Positions 48,937 through 58,316 are shown, counted from the first letter of the stretch. The stretch: DNA of 64,000 bases from an uncultured Stenotrophomonas sp. (GCF_913778665.1 NZ_CAJYVQ010000009.1:186001-250000); one strand, 5' to 3'. Notes: a model not told the origin generated them from the sequence alone. Translations and numbers: made by a program.

Positions 48937-49990
48937 CGAAGCGGCTGCCGCCGGCGCTGCCGGGCATGCAGTAGACGCGGCCGCCATGTGCATCGGCAAT
49001 GGCCTTGACCACCGCCAGGCCGAGTCCGCTGCCACCACCCTGGCGCGAGCGCGAGCCGTCGGCGCGCATGAACGGCGTGAAGATCTCGGCGTGCAGCTCC
49101 GGATCGATGCCTGGGCCCTCGTCTTCGATGGCCACCTGCACGTGGCCGTGCGTGTCATGCACGGCAATCCTCACTTTGCCCGGGCTGGCATACCGGCGCG
49201 CGTTCTCCAGCAGCGCCAGCAGTGCCTGGCGCAGCCGGGTCGGATCGCAGTGCGCGGTGTGTTCGTCGCGGCTGGTTTCAAGTTCCAGCACGAAGCCGGC
49301 GGCGCGGAACTGCGGGTCGACCAGAGTCATCACCGAATGCACCTCGGCCACCACATCGGTGCGTGCGCGGCGCACGTCCATGCGTGCGTTGTCGGCCAGG
49401 CTGAGCACGCGCAGGTCCTCGATCAGGCGTGACAGCCCTTCAACCTGCGCGAGCAGGCTGCGGAACTGCGATTCGTCGGGCTGGAACACGCCTTCGGCCA
49501 GGCCCTGCAGGCGGCCGCGCAGGATCGTCACCGGCGTCCGCAGCTCATGGGCGATGGCCGCGTGCCACATCGCGCGCTCGCTCTCCATGTGCTGCAAGCG
49601 GCGCGCCATCGCATTGAAGTCCTCGACCAGGGTCGCCACCTCGCCCGGTGAATTCTCCTGGACGCTGGCGCGTGCACCCAGGTCACCGCCAGCGAGCGCC
49701 CGCACGCTGTCCACCAGCGAATTCAAGGGTGACAGGATGCGATGGGCGAGACGGAACGAGGCGGCGATGGCCAGCGCCAGGCCGGTCAGGATCACTCCGA
49801 CCATCCACGCCAGCTCCGGCCCGGTCGGCAGCCAGCCTTCGGGTTCTTCGGCGCTGCCCGGGAAAAACTCGACCAGCACCGCATACAGCAGCCAGGACGA
49901 CAGGATCATCATCACGATGACGCCGATCACCATCAGCGACATCGAGACGATGATGTGGCGGCTGAGCCCGGAGCGGCGCAGGCGGGCCAT
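48914..49990 (-). CDS. smeSy: Sensor histidine kinase of the SmeYZ-type efflux locus
   Basis: 358 aa inner-membrane kinase. Two membrane helices (~12-40 and ~60-80) flank a short periplasmic loop, then HAMP (~78-132), and the H-box 'AAIAHELRTPVTILRGRL' with phospho-acceptor His148. The ATPase domain has 'LLALLENARRYA', 'VAIEDEGPGI' and 'SGLGLAVVKAIADAHGG'. It overlaps the response-regulator stop by 1 nt. Its end also overlaps the convergent DUF4105 gene by 23 nt. Identity follows from the adjacent divergent RND pair. Confidence 0.88.
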   Translation of the reverse strand: MARLRRSGLSRHIIVSMSLMVIGVIVMMILSSWLLYAVLVEFFPGSAEEPEGWLPTGPELAWMVGVILTGLALAIAASFRLAHRILSPLNSLVDSVRALAGGDLGARASVQENSPGEVATLVEDFNAMARRLQHMESERAMWHAAIAHELRTPVTILRGRLQGLAEGVFQPDESQFRSLLAQVEGLSRLIEDLRVLSLADNARMDVRRARTDVVAEVHSVMTLVDPQFRAAGFVLELETSRDEHTAHCDPTRLRQALLALLENARRYASPGKVRIAVHDTHGHVQVAIEDEGPGIDPELHAEIFTPFMRADGSRSRQGGGSGLGLAVVKAIADAHGGRVYCMPGSAGGSRFVIELPRQ

Positions 49991-50739
49991 CAGCGGTCGG
50001 CCATCAGCCGGTAGCCGACGCCACGCACGCTGGCCGGCACGTTGACCATGCCCACTTCATCCAGCTTGCGGCGCAGCTTGCTGACGTGGCTGTCGACGGT
50101 GCGCTCGAGTGCTTCGCTTTCCGGAAGGCATTCGTGCATCAGCTCGCTGCGGCTGAAGATGCGCGACGGTGCCAGGGCCATGCAATGCAGCAGCTTGAAC
50201 TCGGTGAGGGTGAGCAGCACCTCATGGCTGTAACCATCGCCTTCCACGTGCACGGCATGGGTGGCCGAGTCGATCAGCAGCGGACCGACGCGCAACGCGC
50301 TGGGGGCATCCACACGCGAGGCGCGCAGCGTGCGCCGCAGCACTGCACGCACGCGCGCCGCCACCTCGGCCGGATTGAATGGCTTGACCACGTAGTCGTC
50401 GGCGCCCATCCGCAGCGCGGTCAGCTTGTCCAGGTCCTGGTCGAGTGCGGTCAGCATGATCACGGGCGTTTCGCCGCGCTGGCGCAGCTGGGTCAGTACG
50501 CTCCAGCCGTCCAGCCGCGGCAGCTGCACATCCAGCAGGACCAGGTCGGGGCGGGCGCTGCGGTGCAGGTCCAGTGCACTGTGCCCATCGGCGGCACGCA
50601 GCGTCCGTAGTCCTTCGCGCTCCAGATAGGCGGTGAGAATATCGGCGATCTCAGCCTCATCCTCGACGATCAGGACGAGGGCGGCGAGGGCAGGGGAGGC
50701 ATGCATGCAGGGGCGGGGCCTTAAGGTGCTTGCCTCCAT
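49990..50739 (-). CDS. smeRy: Response regulator of the SmeYZ-type efflux locus (OmpR family)
   Basis: 249 aa from ATG 50739, which has GTGGAG 6 nt upstream; a shorter start at 50706 ('MHASPALAALVLIVEDE') is possible. Receiver domain with 'LIVEDEAEIADIL', phosphorylation Asp70 in 'PDLVLLDVQLPRLDGW', Thr in 'VIMLTALDQ' and Lys in 'DDYVVKPFNP'. OmpR-type winged helix with 'LTEFKLLHCMALAPSRIFSRSELM' and 'VDSHVSKLRRKLDEVG'. It is divergent from the efflux genes across a 96-bp gap that should hold its binding sites. In S. maltophilia SmeSyRy controls SmeYZ and, inversely, SmeDEF. Confidence 0.87.
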   Translation of the reverse strand: MEASTLRPRPCMHASPALAALVLIVEDEAEIADILTAYLEREGLRTLRAADGHSALDLHRSARPDLVLLDVQLPRLDGWSVLTQLRQRGETPVIMLTALDQDLDKLTALRMGADDYVVKPFNPAEVAARVRAVLRRTLRASRVDAPSALRVGPLLIDSATHAVHVEGDGYSHEVLLTLTEFKLLHCMALAPSRIFSRSELMHECLPESEALERTVDSHVSKLRRKLDEVGMVNVPASVRGVGYRLMADR

Positions 50740-50835
50740 CGTATCTCCACAGTTCCTCCATCGAAACCCCATCATCACCACGCACACTGCGCGCTTCAGA
50801 ACCTATCCGCCGCCCGCGCGGCATTGTGCACAGCA

Positions 50836-51981
50836 ATGAGAACCTTCAGGACGCCGGTCGCGTTGATCGCGGCCTTCACCCTGGCCATGACGGCCTGTTC
50901 CTCCCCCGAAGCGACCCCGGACGCGGCCCCCCGCGTCAGCGTGGTCACTGTCGGTCCGCAGGTGGTGCAGCGCGACGACGAGCTGCCCGGCCGCGTCGCC
51001 GCCGTTCGCACCGCGCAGATCCGTGCGCAGGTCGGCGGCATCGTGCAGCGCCGCCTGTTCGATCAGGGTGCCGAAGTGAGCGCCGGCCAGGCCCTGTTCC
51101 AGATCGATCCGGCCGCGTTCCGTGCCGATGTCGATTCAGCGCTGGCGGCCCTGCAGCGCAGTGAGGCTGTGTTGCGCCGCAGCCGCGTGCAGTCGCAGCG
51201 CCTGCATGCACTGGCCGCCGCGCAGGCGGTCAGCCACCAGCATCGCGACGATGCCAGTGCCGAGTACGAGCAGGCCCGTGCGGCAGTGAACGAGGCGCGC
51301 GCGATCCTGGCACGACGCCAGCTCGACCTGCGCTATGCAACGGTCAGTGCACCGATTGCCGGGCGCATCGACCAGGCGCTGGTGACTGAAGGCGCACTGG
51401 TCGGTGTCGCCGACGCCGAACCGATGGCAGTGGTGCAGCAGATCGACCAGGTCTACGTGGACGTGCGGCAGCCGGCAGCACAGCTGGAGTCGCTGCAGCG
51501 CAGTGCCGGCGGCGGCGAGCTGCCGGTGACGATCATCGGTGCAGCCGGCAAGCCGCTGTCCGAGCGCGGCAAGCTGCTGTTCTCCGGCATCAATGTCGAT
51601 GCGCGTACCGGTGACGTGATCCTCCGCATCCTGGTCGAAAACCCGCAACGCCAGCTGTTGCCCGGCATGTACGTCCGCGCGAGAGTGCCGCGCGGTGCGC
51701 CCGCAAGCGCACTGACCGTGCCGCAGCAGGCCGTGCTGCGCAGCGCTGGCGGCCAGGCGTACGCCTGGGTGATCGGCGCTGATGGCAAGGCGGTGATCCG
51801 CACGCTGGAGGTCGATGGCAGCGTCAATCGCCAGTGGCTGGTGCGTACGGGCCTGAAGGCCGGCGAGAAGGTGGTGGTCGAGGGCCAGGAACGCCTGCAG
51901 GAAGGCGCGGTGGTCGACGCACGCGAGTGGCAGTTGCCGGTCGCCAGTGCCGGTGCAGTGCAGGCAGGCAGCAAGGGCTGA
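50836..51981 (+). CDS. smeY: RND efflux periplasmic adaptor (SmeY-type)
   Basis: 381 aa membrane-fusion protein. Lipobox in 'LIAAFTLAMTACSSPEA' anchors it to the inner membrane. Beta-barrel/lipoyl/alpha-hairpin order: 'RTAQIRAQVGGIVQRRLFDQGAEVSAGQALFQID' in part, hairpin ~95-170, 'LDLRYATVSAPIAGRIDQALVTEGALV', and C-terminal 'LVRTGLKAGEKVVVEG'. ATG 50836 was chosen over an upstream TTG. It is the first gene of the pair with the pump 36 nt downstream. SmeYZ is linked to aminoglycoside and trimethoprim-sulfamethoxazole tolerance in S. maltophilia. Confidence 0.85.
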   Translation: MRTFRTPVALIAAFTLAMTACSSPEATPDAAPRVSVVTVGPQVVQRDDELPGRVAAVRTAQIRAQVGGIVQRRLFDQGAEVSAGQALFQIDPAAFRADVDSALAALQRSEAVLRRSRVQSQRLHALAAAQAVSHQHRDDASAEYEQARAAVNEARAILARRQLDLRYATVSAPIAGRIDQALVTEGALVGVADAEPMAVVQQIDQVYVDVRQPAAQLESLQRSAGGGELPVTIIGAAGKPLSERGKLLFSGINVDARTGDVILRILVENPQRQLLPGMYVRARVPRGAPASALTVPQQAVLRSAGGQAYAWVIGADGKAVIRTLEVDGSVNRQWLVRTGLKAGEKVVVEGQERLQEGAVVDAREWQLPVASAGAVQAGSKG

Positions 51982-52017
51982 GCCTGCTCCGGGCCAGACT
52001 CTCCAGGGAAATCCAAC

Positions 52018-55000
52018 ATGGCACGTTTCTTCATCGATCGCCCGGTGTTCGCCTGGGTGCTGGCGATCTTCATCATCCTGGCCGGCGTGCTGGCGATCCC
52101 GCGCCTGGCGGTGGAGCGCTACCCGGCGGTTGCGCCGCCCAGCGTCAGCATCTACGCCAGCTACCCGGGCGCCAGCCCACAGACGCTGAACGACGCGGTG
52201 GTCGGCCTGATCGAGCGCGAGCTGTCCAGCGTCAAGTACCTGCTCTACTTCGAATCGTCGGTGGACACCTCCGGCGAAGCCTCCATCACCGCCACCTTCA
52301 AGCCCGGCACCGATCCGGAACTGGCACAGGTGGACGTGCAGAACCGGATCAAAGCGATCGAACCGCGGCTGCCGCGCAGCGTGCGCCAGAACGGCCTGTT
52401 CGTGGAGGCCGCCGATTCCGGCTTCCTGATGCTGGTGGGCCTGCGTTCGCCTGACGCCAGCGTCAGTGAAGCGGCGCTGGGCGACTTCATGGCGCGCAAC
52501 ATCATCGAGGAGCTGCGCCGTATCGATGGCGTCGGCCGCGTGCAGCTGTTTGGTGCAGAGCAGGCGATGCGGGTGTGGCTGGACCCGACCCGGTTGACGG
52601 GCTACGGCCTGACCATGGGCGACGTGGCGACCGCCATCGAGCAGCAGAACCTGGAGATTTCGCCGGGACGCATTGGTGATTCGCCGGGTGTTCCGGGCCA
52701 GCGCATCACCGTGCCGCTCAGCGCCGACGGCCAGTTGTCCACGCCGGAGCAGTTCGCGGCGATCGTACTGCGTGCCGGGGCCAACGGTTCACGGGTGGTG
52801 CTGGGGGATGTCGCCCGCGTCGAACTGGGCGCGCAGAGCTATGCCTGGGGCACCCGCGAGGACGGCCATCCGGCCACCGCCGCAGGCGTGCAGCTTCGCC
52901 CGGGCGCAAATGCGGTGCGCACGGCGTCGGCGGTCCGTGAGCGCATGGCCGAACTGGCGCCGCTGTTGCCGCGCGGCGTGGAGGCGAGCATCCCGTTCGA
53001 TACCGCACCCTTCGTGAAGATTTCGATCCAGAAGGTGGTGCAGACGCTGCTGGAGGCGATGCTGCTGGTATTCGCGGTGATGTACCTGTTCCTGCAGAAC
53101 TGGCGCTACACGCTGATTCCCGCGCTGGTCGCGCCGATCGCGTTGCTGGGTACCTTTGCGGTGATGCTGGCGCTGGGCTTCTCGATCAACGTGCTGACCA
53201 TGTTCGGCATGGTGCTGGCGATCGGCATCATCGTTGACGATGCCATCGTGGTGGTCGAAGGCGTGGAACGGATCATGGCCGAGGAACGCCTGCCACCCCG
53301 CGACGCGACCATCAAGGCGATGCGCGAGCTGACCGGTGCGGTGATCGGCATCACCCTGGTGCTGACCGCGGTCTTCATTCCGATGGCATTCGCCAGCGGT
53401 TCGGTGGGTGCGATCTACCGCCAGTTCACCGTGGCGATGGCGGTATCGATCCTGTTCTCTGCGCTGCTGGCATTGAGCCTGACGCCGGCGCTGTGTGCGA
53501 CCCTGCTGCGCGCCAGCACGCAGGGTCATCATGAGCGTGGTGGCTTGTTCGGCGCCTTCAATCGTCGCTTCGAGAAGATGACCGGGCGCTACCAGCGCGG
53601 CGTCTCCCTCGTGCTCCAGCGCAGTGGGCGGGTGATGGGCATGTTTGCCGCGCTGGTGGCGGCCCTGCTGCTGGGCCTGCACTGGTTGCCGGGCGCATTC
53701 CTGCCGGAAGAGGACCAGGGTTACTTCATGACCTCGATCCAGCTGCCGGCGGAGGCGACCGCCGAACGCACGCTGGCAGTGGTGGAAGCGTACGAGCGTC
53801 ACGTGGCCTCACGCCCGGGCATCGGTTCCAACCAGGCGATCCTCGGCTACAGCTTTTCCGGTTCCGGCCCGAGTGCGGCGCTGAGCTACACCATGCTCAA
53901 GGATTGGGGTGAGCGCGCCGGAGCCACCGCTGCCGGTGAGGTCGAGGCCGCGCAGAAAGCGATGGCCACGATTGCCGAAGGCGAGGTGATGAGCGTGATG
54001 CCGCCGGCGATCGACAGCCTGGGCCGTTCCTCCGGCTTCTCGCTGGCGCTGCAGGCGCGTACCGGGCAGAGCCAGGCCGAACTGCGCGCGGCACTGCAGC
54101 AGCTGCTGGAACTGGCCGAGGCCAGCCCGCTGCTGTCGGAGGTGCATGCCGATGGCCTGCCGGCCGGCACCAGCGTGCGGCTGGACATCGACCGGGCCAA
54201 GGCCGAATCAATGGGCGTGGGCTTCGAGCACATCAGCAGCACGTTGTCGGCGGCCATGGGTTCGCAGTATGTCAACGACTTCCCCAACAAGGGCCGGTTG
54301 CAGCAGGTGATCCTGCAGGCCGATGCGCCGCACCGGATGGAGCTGGAGGACGTGCTGAAGCTTTATGTGCGCAACAGCGAAGGCGGGATGGTGGCACTGT
54401 CCGAACTGGTGACGCCGCGCTGGACCGAAGCGCCGCTGCAGCTGCAGCGCTACCTCGGCTTCCCGGCGCTGAACCTGTCCGGCGCACCGGCCTCCGGCGT
54501 GTCGACCGGCCAGGCCATGGCGGAGATGGAGCGGTTGGCGCAGAAGCTGCCGTCCGGATTTGCCCTGCAGTGGACCAGCCAGTCGCTGCAGGAGCGAGAG
54601 TCTGGCGCGCAGGCGCCGTGGCTGCTGCTGCTGTCGATGCTGGTGGTGTTCCTGGTGCTGGCGGCGCTGTACGAGAGCTGGTCGATTCCGCTGGCGGTGA
54701 TGCTGGTGGTGCCGTTGGGCCTGCTCGGCGCGGTGGCTGCAGTGCTGTTGCGTGGCATGCCCAACGATGTGTTCTTCAAGGTCGGCATGATCACCGTGAT
54801 CGGGCTGTCGGCGAAGAACGCGATCCTCATCGTCGAGTTCGCGCGCCAACTGCAGCAGCAGGGTCGCGGCCTGGTCGAAGCGGCACTGGAGGCGGCTCGG
54901 CTGCGCCTGCGGCCGATCGTGATGACCTCGCTGGCGTTCGCGCTGGGCGTGGTGCCGTTGATGCTGGCGCAGGGCGCGTCGAGGGAAACCCAGCAGGCGA

Positions 55001-55167
55001 TCGGAACCGGGGTGTTCGGCGGCATGGTCAGTGCGACCGTGCTGGCCGTGTTCTTCGTGCCGGTCTTCTATGTAGTAGTGCAGGGCGCGCGGCAGTGGAT
55101 CGCGCAATGCCTGCGCAGGCGCCGGCCGATGCCGGAAGGAACCGTGGATGGAACGGACCACCGTTGA
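52018..55167 (+). CDS. smeZ: RND multidrug efflux transporter (SmeZ-type)
   Basis: 1049 aa HAE1-family proton-driven pump of the inner membrane, forming a trimer. Start 'MARFFIDRPVFAWVLAIFIILAGVLAIPRLAVERYP' in part is standard. Helix 4 carries 'GIIVDDAIVVVEGVERIMAEE' with the paired Asp of the proton relay, and 'GLSAKNAILIVEFA' the Lys. 'PGAFLPEEDQGYF' opens the second periplasmic loop. No outer-membrane channel gene follows, which fits SmeYZ and not SmeABC or SmeDEF. The next small gene overlaps its end by 20 nt. Confidence 0.9.
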   Translation: MARFFIDRPVFAWVLAIFIILAGVLAIPRLAVERYPAVAPPSVSIYASYPGASPQTLNDAVVGLIERELSSVKYLLYFESSVDTSGEASITATFKPGTDPELAQVDVQNRIKAIEPRLPRSVRQNGLFVEAADSGFLMLVGLRSPDASVSEAALGDFMARNIIEELRRIDGVGRVQLFGAEQAMRVWLDPTRLTGYGLTMGDVATAIEQQNLEISPGRIGDSPGVPGQRITVPLSADGQLSTPEQFAAIVLRAGANGSRVVLGDVARVELGAQSYAWGTREDGHPATAAGVQLRPGANAVRTASAVRERMAELAPLLPRGVEASIPFDTAPFVKISIQKVVQTLLEAMLLVFAVMYLFLQNWRYTLIPALVAPIALLGTFAVMLALGFSINVLTMFGMVLAIGIIVDDAIVVVEGVERIMAEERLPPRDATIKAMRELTGAVIGITLVLTAVFIPMAFASGSVGAIYRQFTVAMAVSILFSALLALSLTPALCATLLRASTQGHHERGGLFGAFNRRFEKMTGRYQRGVSLVLQRSGRVMGMFAALVAALLLGLHWLPGAFLPEEDQGYFMTSIQLPAEATAERTLAVVEAYERHVASRPGIGSNQAILGYSFSGSGPSAALSYTMLKDWGERAGATAAGEVEAAQKAMATIAEGEVMSVMPPAIDSLGRSSGFSLALQARTGQSQAELRAALQQLLELAEASPLLSEVHADGLPAGTSVRLDIDRAKAESMGVGFEHISSTLSAAMGSQYVNDFPNKGRLQQVILQADAPHRMELEDVLKLYVRNSEGGMVALSELVTPRWTEAPLQLQRYLGFPALNLSGAPASGVSTGQAMAEMERLAQKLPSGFALQWTSQSLQERESGAQAPWLLLLSMLVVFLVLAALYESWSIPLAVMLVVPLGLLGAVAAVLLRGMPNDVFFKVGMITVIGLSAKNAILIVEFARQLQQQGRGLVEAALEAARLRLRPIVMTSLAFALGVVPLMLAQGASRETQQAIGTGVFGGMVSATVLAVFFVPVFYVVVQGARQWIAQCLRRRRPMPEGTVDGTDHR

Positions 55168-55540
55168 AAACCTGCATGAGCAGCAGCTGGCAGTGCTTGA
55201 ACAGCGTCTGCGGCAGGCACTGCTGGAGGACGACCACGATGCGTTGGCCGCGCTGGTATCGCCGGCCTTGTTCATGATGGACGGGCAGGGTGGGCGCATG
55301 CTCGATCTGCCATGGCTGGGCGACTGGCTGGCTGGGAAACTGCAGGTGAGCAGCCTGCAGGCGTGCGCAGTGGAAACGCTGCTGTGCGGGCGTTTGGCAT
55401 TGCTGTCCAGCGACGTGCGTTTGTCGGTGCTCGGGCAGGGCCAGGAGCGCGAACTGGAACTGCGCCTGCTGCGCGTATGGGCCTGCAGTTCCGGGGACAG
55501 TGGCGCACAGCTGCTGTCGATGGCGGTGCTTTCCGCGTGA
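55148..55540 (+). CDS. DUF4440/NTF2-like small protein coupled to the efflux pump gene
   Basis: 130 aa without signal peptide. 'LHEQQLAVLEQRLRQALLEDDHDALAALVSPALFMMDGQGG' in part looks like the N-terminal helices and strand of an NTF2/SnoaL fold as in DUF4440. GGAAGGAA precedes the ATG, which lies inside the smeZ end. The tight overlap implies co-expression with the pump. No catalytic residues are recognisable; function unknown. Confidence 0.7.
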   Translation: MERTTVENLHEQQLAVLEQRLRQALLEDDHDALAALVSPALFMMDGQGGRMLDLPWLGDWLAGKLQVSSLQACAVETLLCGRLALLSSDVRLSVLGQGQERELELRLLRVWACSSGDSGAQLLSMAVLSA

Positions 55541-55623
55541 GCGCGGTCAGGCCTCTTTCAGGCCCCGCTCACTGGCAGGTGGTAGGGTCGATGGTCTCAG
55601 TAGTGTCGACAAGGAGTCGAGCC

Positions 55624-56310
55624 ATGCGTGTAGTTCCCAGTCTGTTGGCAGCCTCGCTCGGGTTGGTCCTGGCCGCGTGCCAACCCGCCCAGCCCCCTGT
55701 CGCGGGTGGCAGTGACACCGCGGCGCCCACGCCGCCGCCGGGAGCCAGCACCGGCAGCATCACCGCGTACCAGTGCGGTGACCTGAGCGTGCGCGCGACT
55801 TTCAACGGCGAGGACGCGGCTACGGTGGTGATCGGCGATCGCACGTTCGCGATGACCTCCGAACGTGCCGCTTCGGGTGCGAAATACGCCGATGGCCAAG
55901 GCAACAGCTTCTGGACCAAGGGCAGCGATGACGGCCTGCTCAGCCTGAACGGCGAGGCGGACCGCGAGTGTCACGCGCTGGAAGCCACCGAAGGTGACGG
56001 ACGTGCCGGCGATGCAGCGTTCCGTGCCACCGGCAACGAGCCGGGCTGGCTGGCGGTCGTCGATGGAGACGCGCCCGGCCTGCAGGTGGAAGTGGATTAC
56101 GGTGAGCGCCGTTTCGACGTCCCCAGGCCCGCCGCGGGTGCTGACGGCTGGAGCGGCAAGGCGTCCGATGGCACCGACGTCAAGCTCAGCTTCCAGCGCA
56201 CCACCTGCCAGGACGACATGAGCGGTGAAGCGTTCCAAGCCAAGGCGATGCTGACCGTGGGTACCCGCCAGTACCATGGCTGCGGCAACTTCGGCGCTAA
56301 GCAGCCGTAA
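55624..56310 (+). CDS. Lipoprotein with MliC-type lysozyme-inhibitor domain and a COG3650-like domain
   Basis: 228 aa. Lipobox in 'LLAASLGLVLAACQPAQ', then a Pro/Ala linker. Residues ~45-120 ('YQCGDLSVRATFNGEDAATVVIGDRTF', 'SGAKYADGQGNSFWTKG', 'CHALE') match MliC, which blocks C-type lysozymes at the outer membrane. Residues ~135-228 ('FRATGNEPGWLAVVDGD', 'TTCQDDMSGEAF', 'YHGCG') match COG3650-type envelope domains. A single-chain fusion of the two would guard peptidoglycan against host lysozyme. ATG 55624 gives the signal; the frame is open further back. Confidence 0.82.
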   Translation: MRVVPSLLAASLGLVLAACQPAQPPVAGGSDTAAPTPPPGASTGSITAYQCGDLSVRATFNGEDAATVVIGDRTFAMTSERAASGAKYADGQGNSFWTKGSDDGLLSLNGEADRECHALEATEGDGRAGDAAFRATGNEPGWLAVVDGDAPGLQVEVDYGERRFDVPRPAAGADGWSGKASDGTDVKLSFQRTTCQDDMSGEAFQAKAMLTVGTRQYHGCGNFGAKQP

Positions 56311-56316
56311 GCCCTC

Positions 56317-56346
56317 TGTAGAGCCGAGCGTAAGCTTGGCTCTACA
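56317..56346. repeat. GTAG-type REP hairpin between convergent lipoprotein genes
   Basis: TGTAGAGCCGAGC pairs with GCTTGGCTCTACA around GTAA (one G-T). It is placed 6 bp beyond the MliC-type stop and 13 bp before the next convergent stop, as a bidirectional terminator. Confidence 0.8.
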
Positions 56347-56359
56347 TCGACATTGCAGT

Positions 56360-56839
56360 TCAGCCCTCGCAGGGCTTCAGGTCCAGCTCGAACACCAGGT
56401 CGTAGCGACCATTGATGCCGATCAGTGCTTGGCGGATCGCGCAGTCGTCGCGGTGCCGTGCGACCAGGTCGGTGAAGTTCTGCTCGCGGCCCTCGCAGTA
56501 CTGGGCGCTGGCGTCTTCCAGCTCGCGGCGGCGCTCGTCGTCGTAAGGCTCTTCGCCGGCAAAGTGCTGGCAGGTGTTCTCGCGTGCGAGGAAGGCCTGC
56601 ACGTCGTCCGGCATTGTGCAGTAGATGCGCACGTCCTCGACGTCATGCACGTCGGCAGGAACCGGGCAGCCTGCCGAGGCGCGGGCCTTGTCCAGCGCGT
56701 CATCGCCGGAGGGCAGCGCGGTAGAGGGTTCCGGTTCGGCGGGCGCCCCCGCAGCGTCGGCAGTGCTGTCCGCTGCCTGTGGCGAACACGCCGCAAGCAG
56801 GGACAGGCAGACGATCAGCGCAAGGCGCTTAGTCGGCAC
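56360..56839 (-). CDS. Small Cys-rich lipoprotein, function unknown
   Basis: 159 aa. Signal '[18 protein letters not shown]' with lipobox LAAC, an acidic linker, then a folded part with six cysteines (e.g. '[19 protein letters not shown]', '[23 protein letters not shown]', 'DLKPCEG') suggesting three disulfides. I do not recognise the family. Its start lies 11 nt inside the end of efpL, so it is probably translated from the same mRNA. Confidence 0.7.
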   Translation of the reverse strand: MPTKRLALIVCLSLLAACSPQAADSTADAAGAPAEPEPSTALPSGDDALDKARASAGCPVPADVHDVEDVRIYCTMPDDVQAFLARENTCQHFAGEEPYDDERRRELEDASAQYCEGREQNFTDLVARHRDDCAIRQALIGINGRYDLVFELDLKPCEG

Positions 56840-57395
56840 GGCCGGCGAATTCGCCGGTGGCGGTGTTTACCAGCACGCGCTCGCCGTTGACGATGTACTC
56901 CGGCACCATGATCTCGATGCCGGTGTTGAGCTTGGCCGGCTTCGGGCGCTTGGTGGCGGTGCCGCCCTTCAGTTCAGGCGGGGTCTCGATCACTTCCAGC
57001 ACCACCGAGGCTGGCAGCTGGATTGCCACCGGCTGCTCGTCGATGACCTGCACGTAGATGCCGGTCAGGCCGTCGGTGATGTAGCCGGCGTCGTCACCGA
57101 TCACGTCCGCGTCCAGGGTGTAGGGGGTGTAGTCCTCGTCATCGAGGAACACGAACGCGTCGCCGTCCTTGTACGAATAGGTGGACTGGCGGCGCAGCAG
57201 TTCGACCTCGACCAGGTTGTCGTCGGCATCGAAGCTGGCATCGAGCTTGTTGCCGCCCGGCACGCTGTACATGATGAAGCGGAAGCGGACGTTGCCGCCG
57301 CGACCCTGCGGCGAGCTGCGCTCGATGTCGCGGATCTGGTACACGCCGTTGTTGTACTCGACGACGTTGCCCTTCTTGATGTCGTTGGCTTTCAT
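56829..57395 (-). CDS. efpL: Elongation factor P-like protein EfpL (YeiP)
   Basis: 188 aa. Three beta-barrel domains as in EF-P, but with the EfpL marks: '[35 protein letters not shown]' in part (loop with Arg where EF-P carries its modified residue), '[22 protein letters not shown]' and C-terminal '[10 protein letters not shown]'. It binds stalled ribosomes at polyproline or related motifs. The canonical efp is not in view. The lipoprotein gene overlaps its end. Confidence 0.9.
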   Translation of the reverse strand: MKANDIKKGNVVEYNNGVYQIRDIERSSPQGRGGNVRFRFIMYSVPGGNKLDASFDADDNLVEVELLRRQSTYSYKDGDAFVFLDDEDYTPYTLDADVIGDDAGYITDGLTGIYVQVIDEQPVAIQLPASVVLEVIETPPELKGGTATKRPKPAKLNTGIEIMVPEYIVNGERVLVNTATGEFAGRAD

Positions 57396-57445
57396 GCTGT
57401 TCTAGGTCGGTTGGGGGTGGGCGCCATCCCGGCGCCCGGGGGGAA

Positions 57446-58216
57446 TCACTTCGGAGCGAGGCGGGTAGCGCCGTCCAGGCGGATGGTCTCGCCGTTGAGG
57501 TAGGTGTTGCCGAGAATGAAGGCGACCAGGCTGGCGAAGTCTTCCGGTTTGCCCAGGCGCGACGGGAACGGGATCGAGGCAGCCAGCGACTGCTGCACGG
57601 CCTCGGGCATGCCGTCGACCATCGGCGTCCAGAACACGCCGGGCGCAATCGTATTGACGCGGATGCCGAAGCGCGACAGTTCGCGCGCCATCGGCAGCGT
57701 CATCGAGACCACGCCGCCCTTGCTGGCCGAGTACGCAGCTTGGCCGATCTGGCCTTCATAGGCAGCGATGCTGGCGGTGTTGATGATGACGCCGCGCTCG
57801 CCGTCGGTGCCGGTGTCGTTGTGCTGCATGCGGTTGGCCGCGGCCTTGGCGACGTTGAAGCTGCCCACCAGGTTGACCATTACCGTGCCCTGGAAGCCGG
57901 CCAGCGGCATCGGGCCTTCTTTGCCCAGCACGCGACCGGCGCCGAGGATGCCGGCACAGTTCACCGCCACGTTCAGGCCGCCGAGGAAATCGTGGGCCTG
58001 GTCGATGGCCGCAGTCACTGCCGTCTCGTCGCTGACGTTGACGTTGAAGTAGCGGGCCTTGTCGGCGCCCAGCCCGGCAACGGCGGTAGCGCCCTTGTCG
58101 TCGTTGAGGTCGAGCAGGGCTACCTTGCCGCCCTGAGCGACGAGGTGCTGGGCCACGGCCAGGCCGAGGCCGGAGACGCCGCCAGTGATCACGGCACGTA
58201 CGGAAGACAGCTGCAT
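57446..58216 (-). CDS. Short-chain dehydrogenase, 3-hydroxyacyl-CoA dehydrogenase type II-like
   Basis: 256 aa SDR. Cofactor loop 'ITGGVSGLGLAVAQHL', 'VNCAGI', catalytic Ser in 'INTASIAAYEGQIGQ', 'AAYSASKGGVVSMTLPMARELSRFGIRVNTIAPGVF' in part with the Y-x3-K pair. The N-terminal and 'PFPSRLGKPEDFASLV' segments match HSD17B10-type enzymes that oxidise 2-methyl-3-hydroxybutyryl-CoA or other short acyl-CoAs. It lies 100 nt behind the HMG-CoA lyase gene on the same strand, consistent with branched-chain amino acid breakdown. Confidence 0.87.
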   Translation of the reverse strand: MQLSSVRAVITGGVSGLGLAVAQHLVAQGGKVALLDLNDDKGATAVAGLGADKARYFNVNVSDETAVTAAIDQAHDFLGGLNVAVNCAGILGAGRVLGKEGPMPLAGFQGTVMVNLVGSFNVAKAAANRMQHNDTGTDGERGVIINTASIAAYEGQIGQAAYSASKGGVVSMTLPMARELSRFGIRVNTIAPGVFWTPMVDGMPEAVQQSLAASIPFPSRLGKPEDFASLVAFILGNTYLNGETIRLDGATRLAPK

Positions 58217-58316
58217 TGCACGGTCCTGCAGGTTCGAGAACCGCCGATTCTAACGGAAGCCGCGACCGTCGCCGTTGTGCACTGCGCCGCCGTTACGGGG
58301 CGACGCAGTGCCAGCA

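Noticed and set aside
48914..55167. Naming the efflux locus smeABC with smeSR
   Set aside because: smeABC has its own outer-membrane channel gene smeC after smeB. Here no channel gene follows, which fits smeYZ with smeSyRy. Sequence comparison would settle it.
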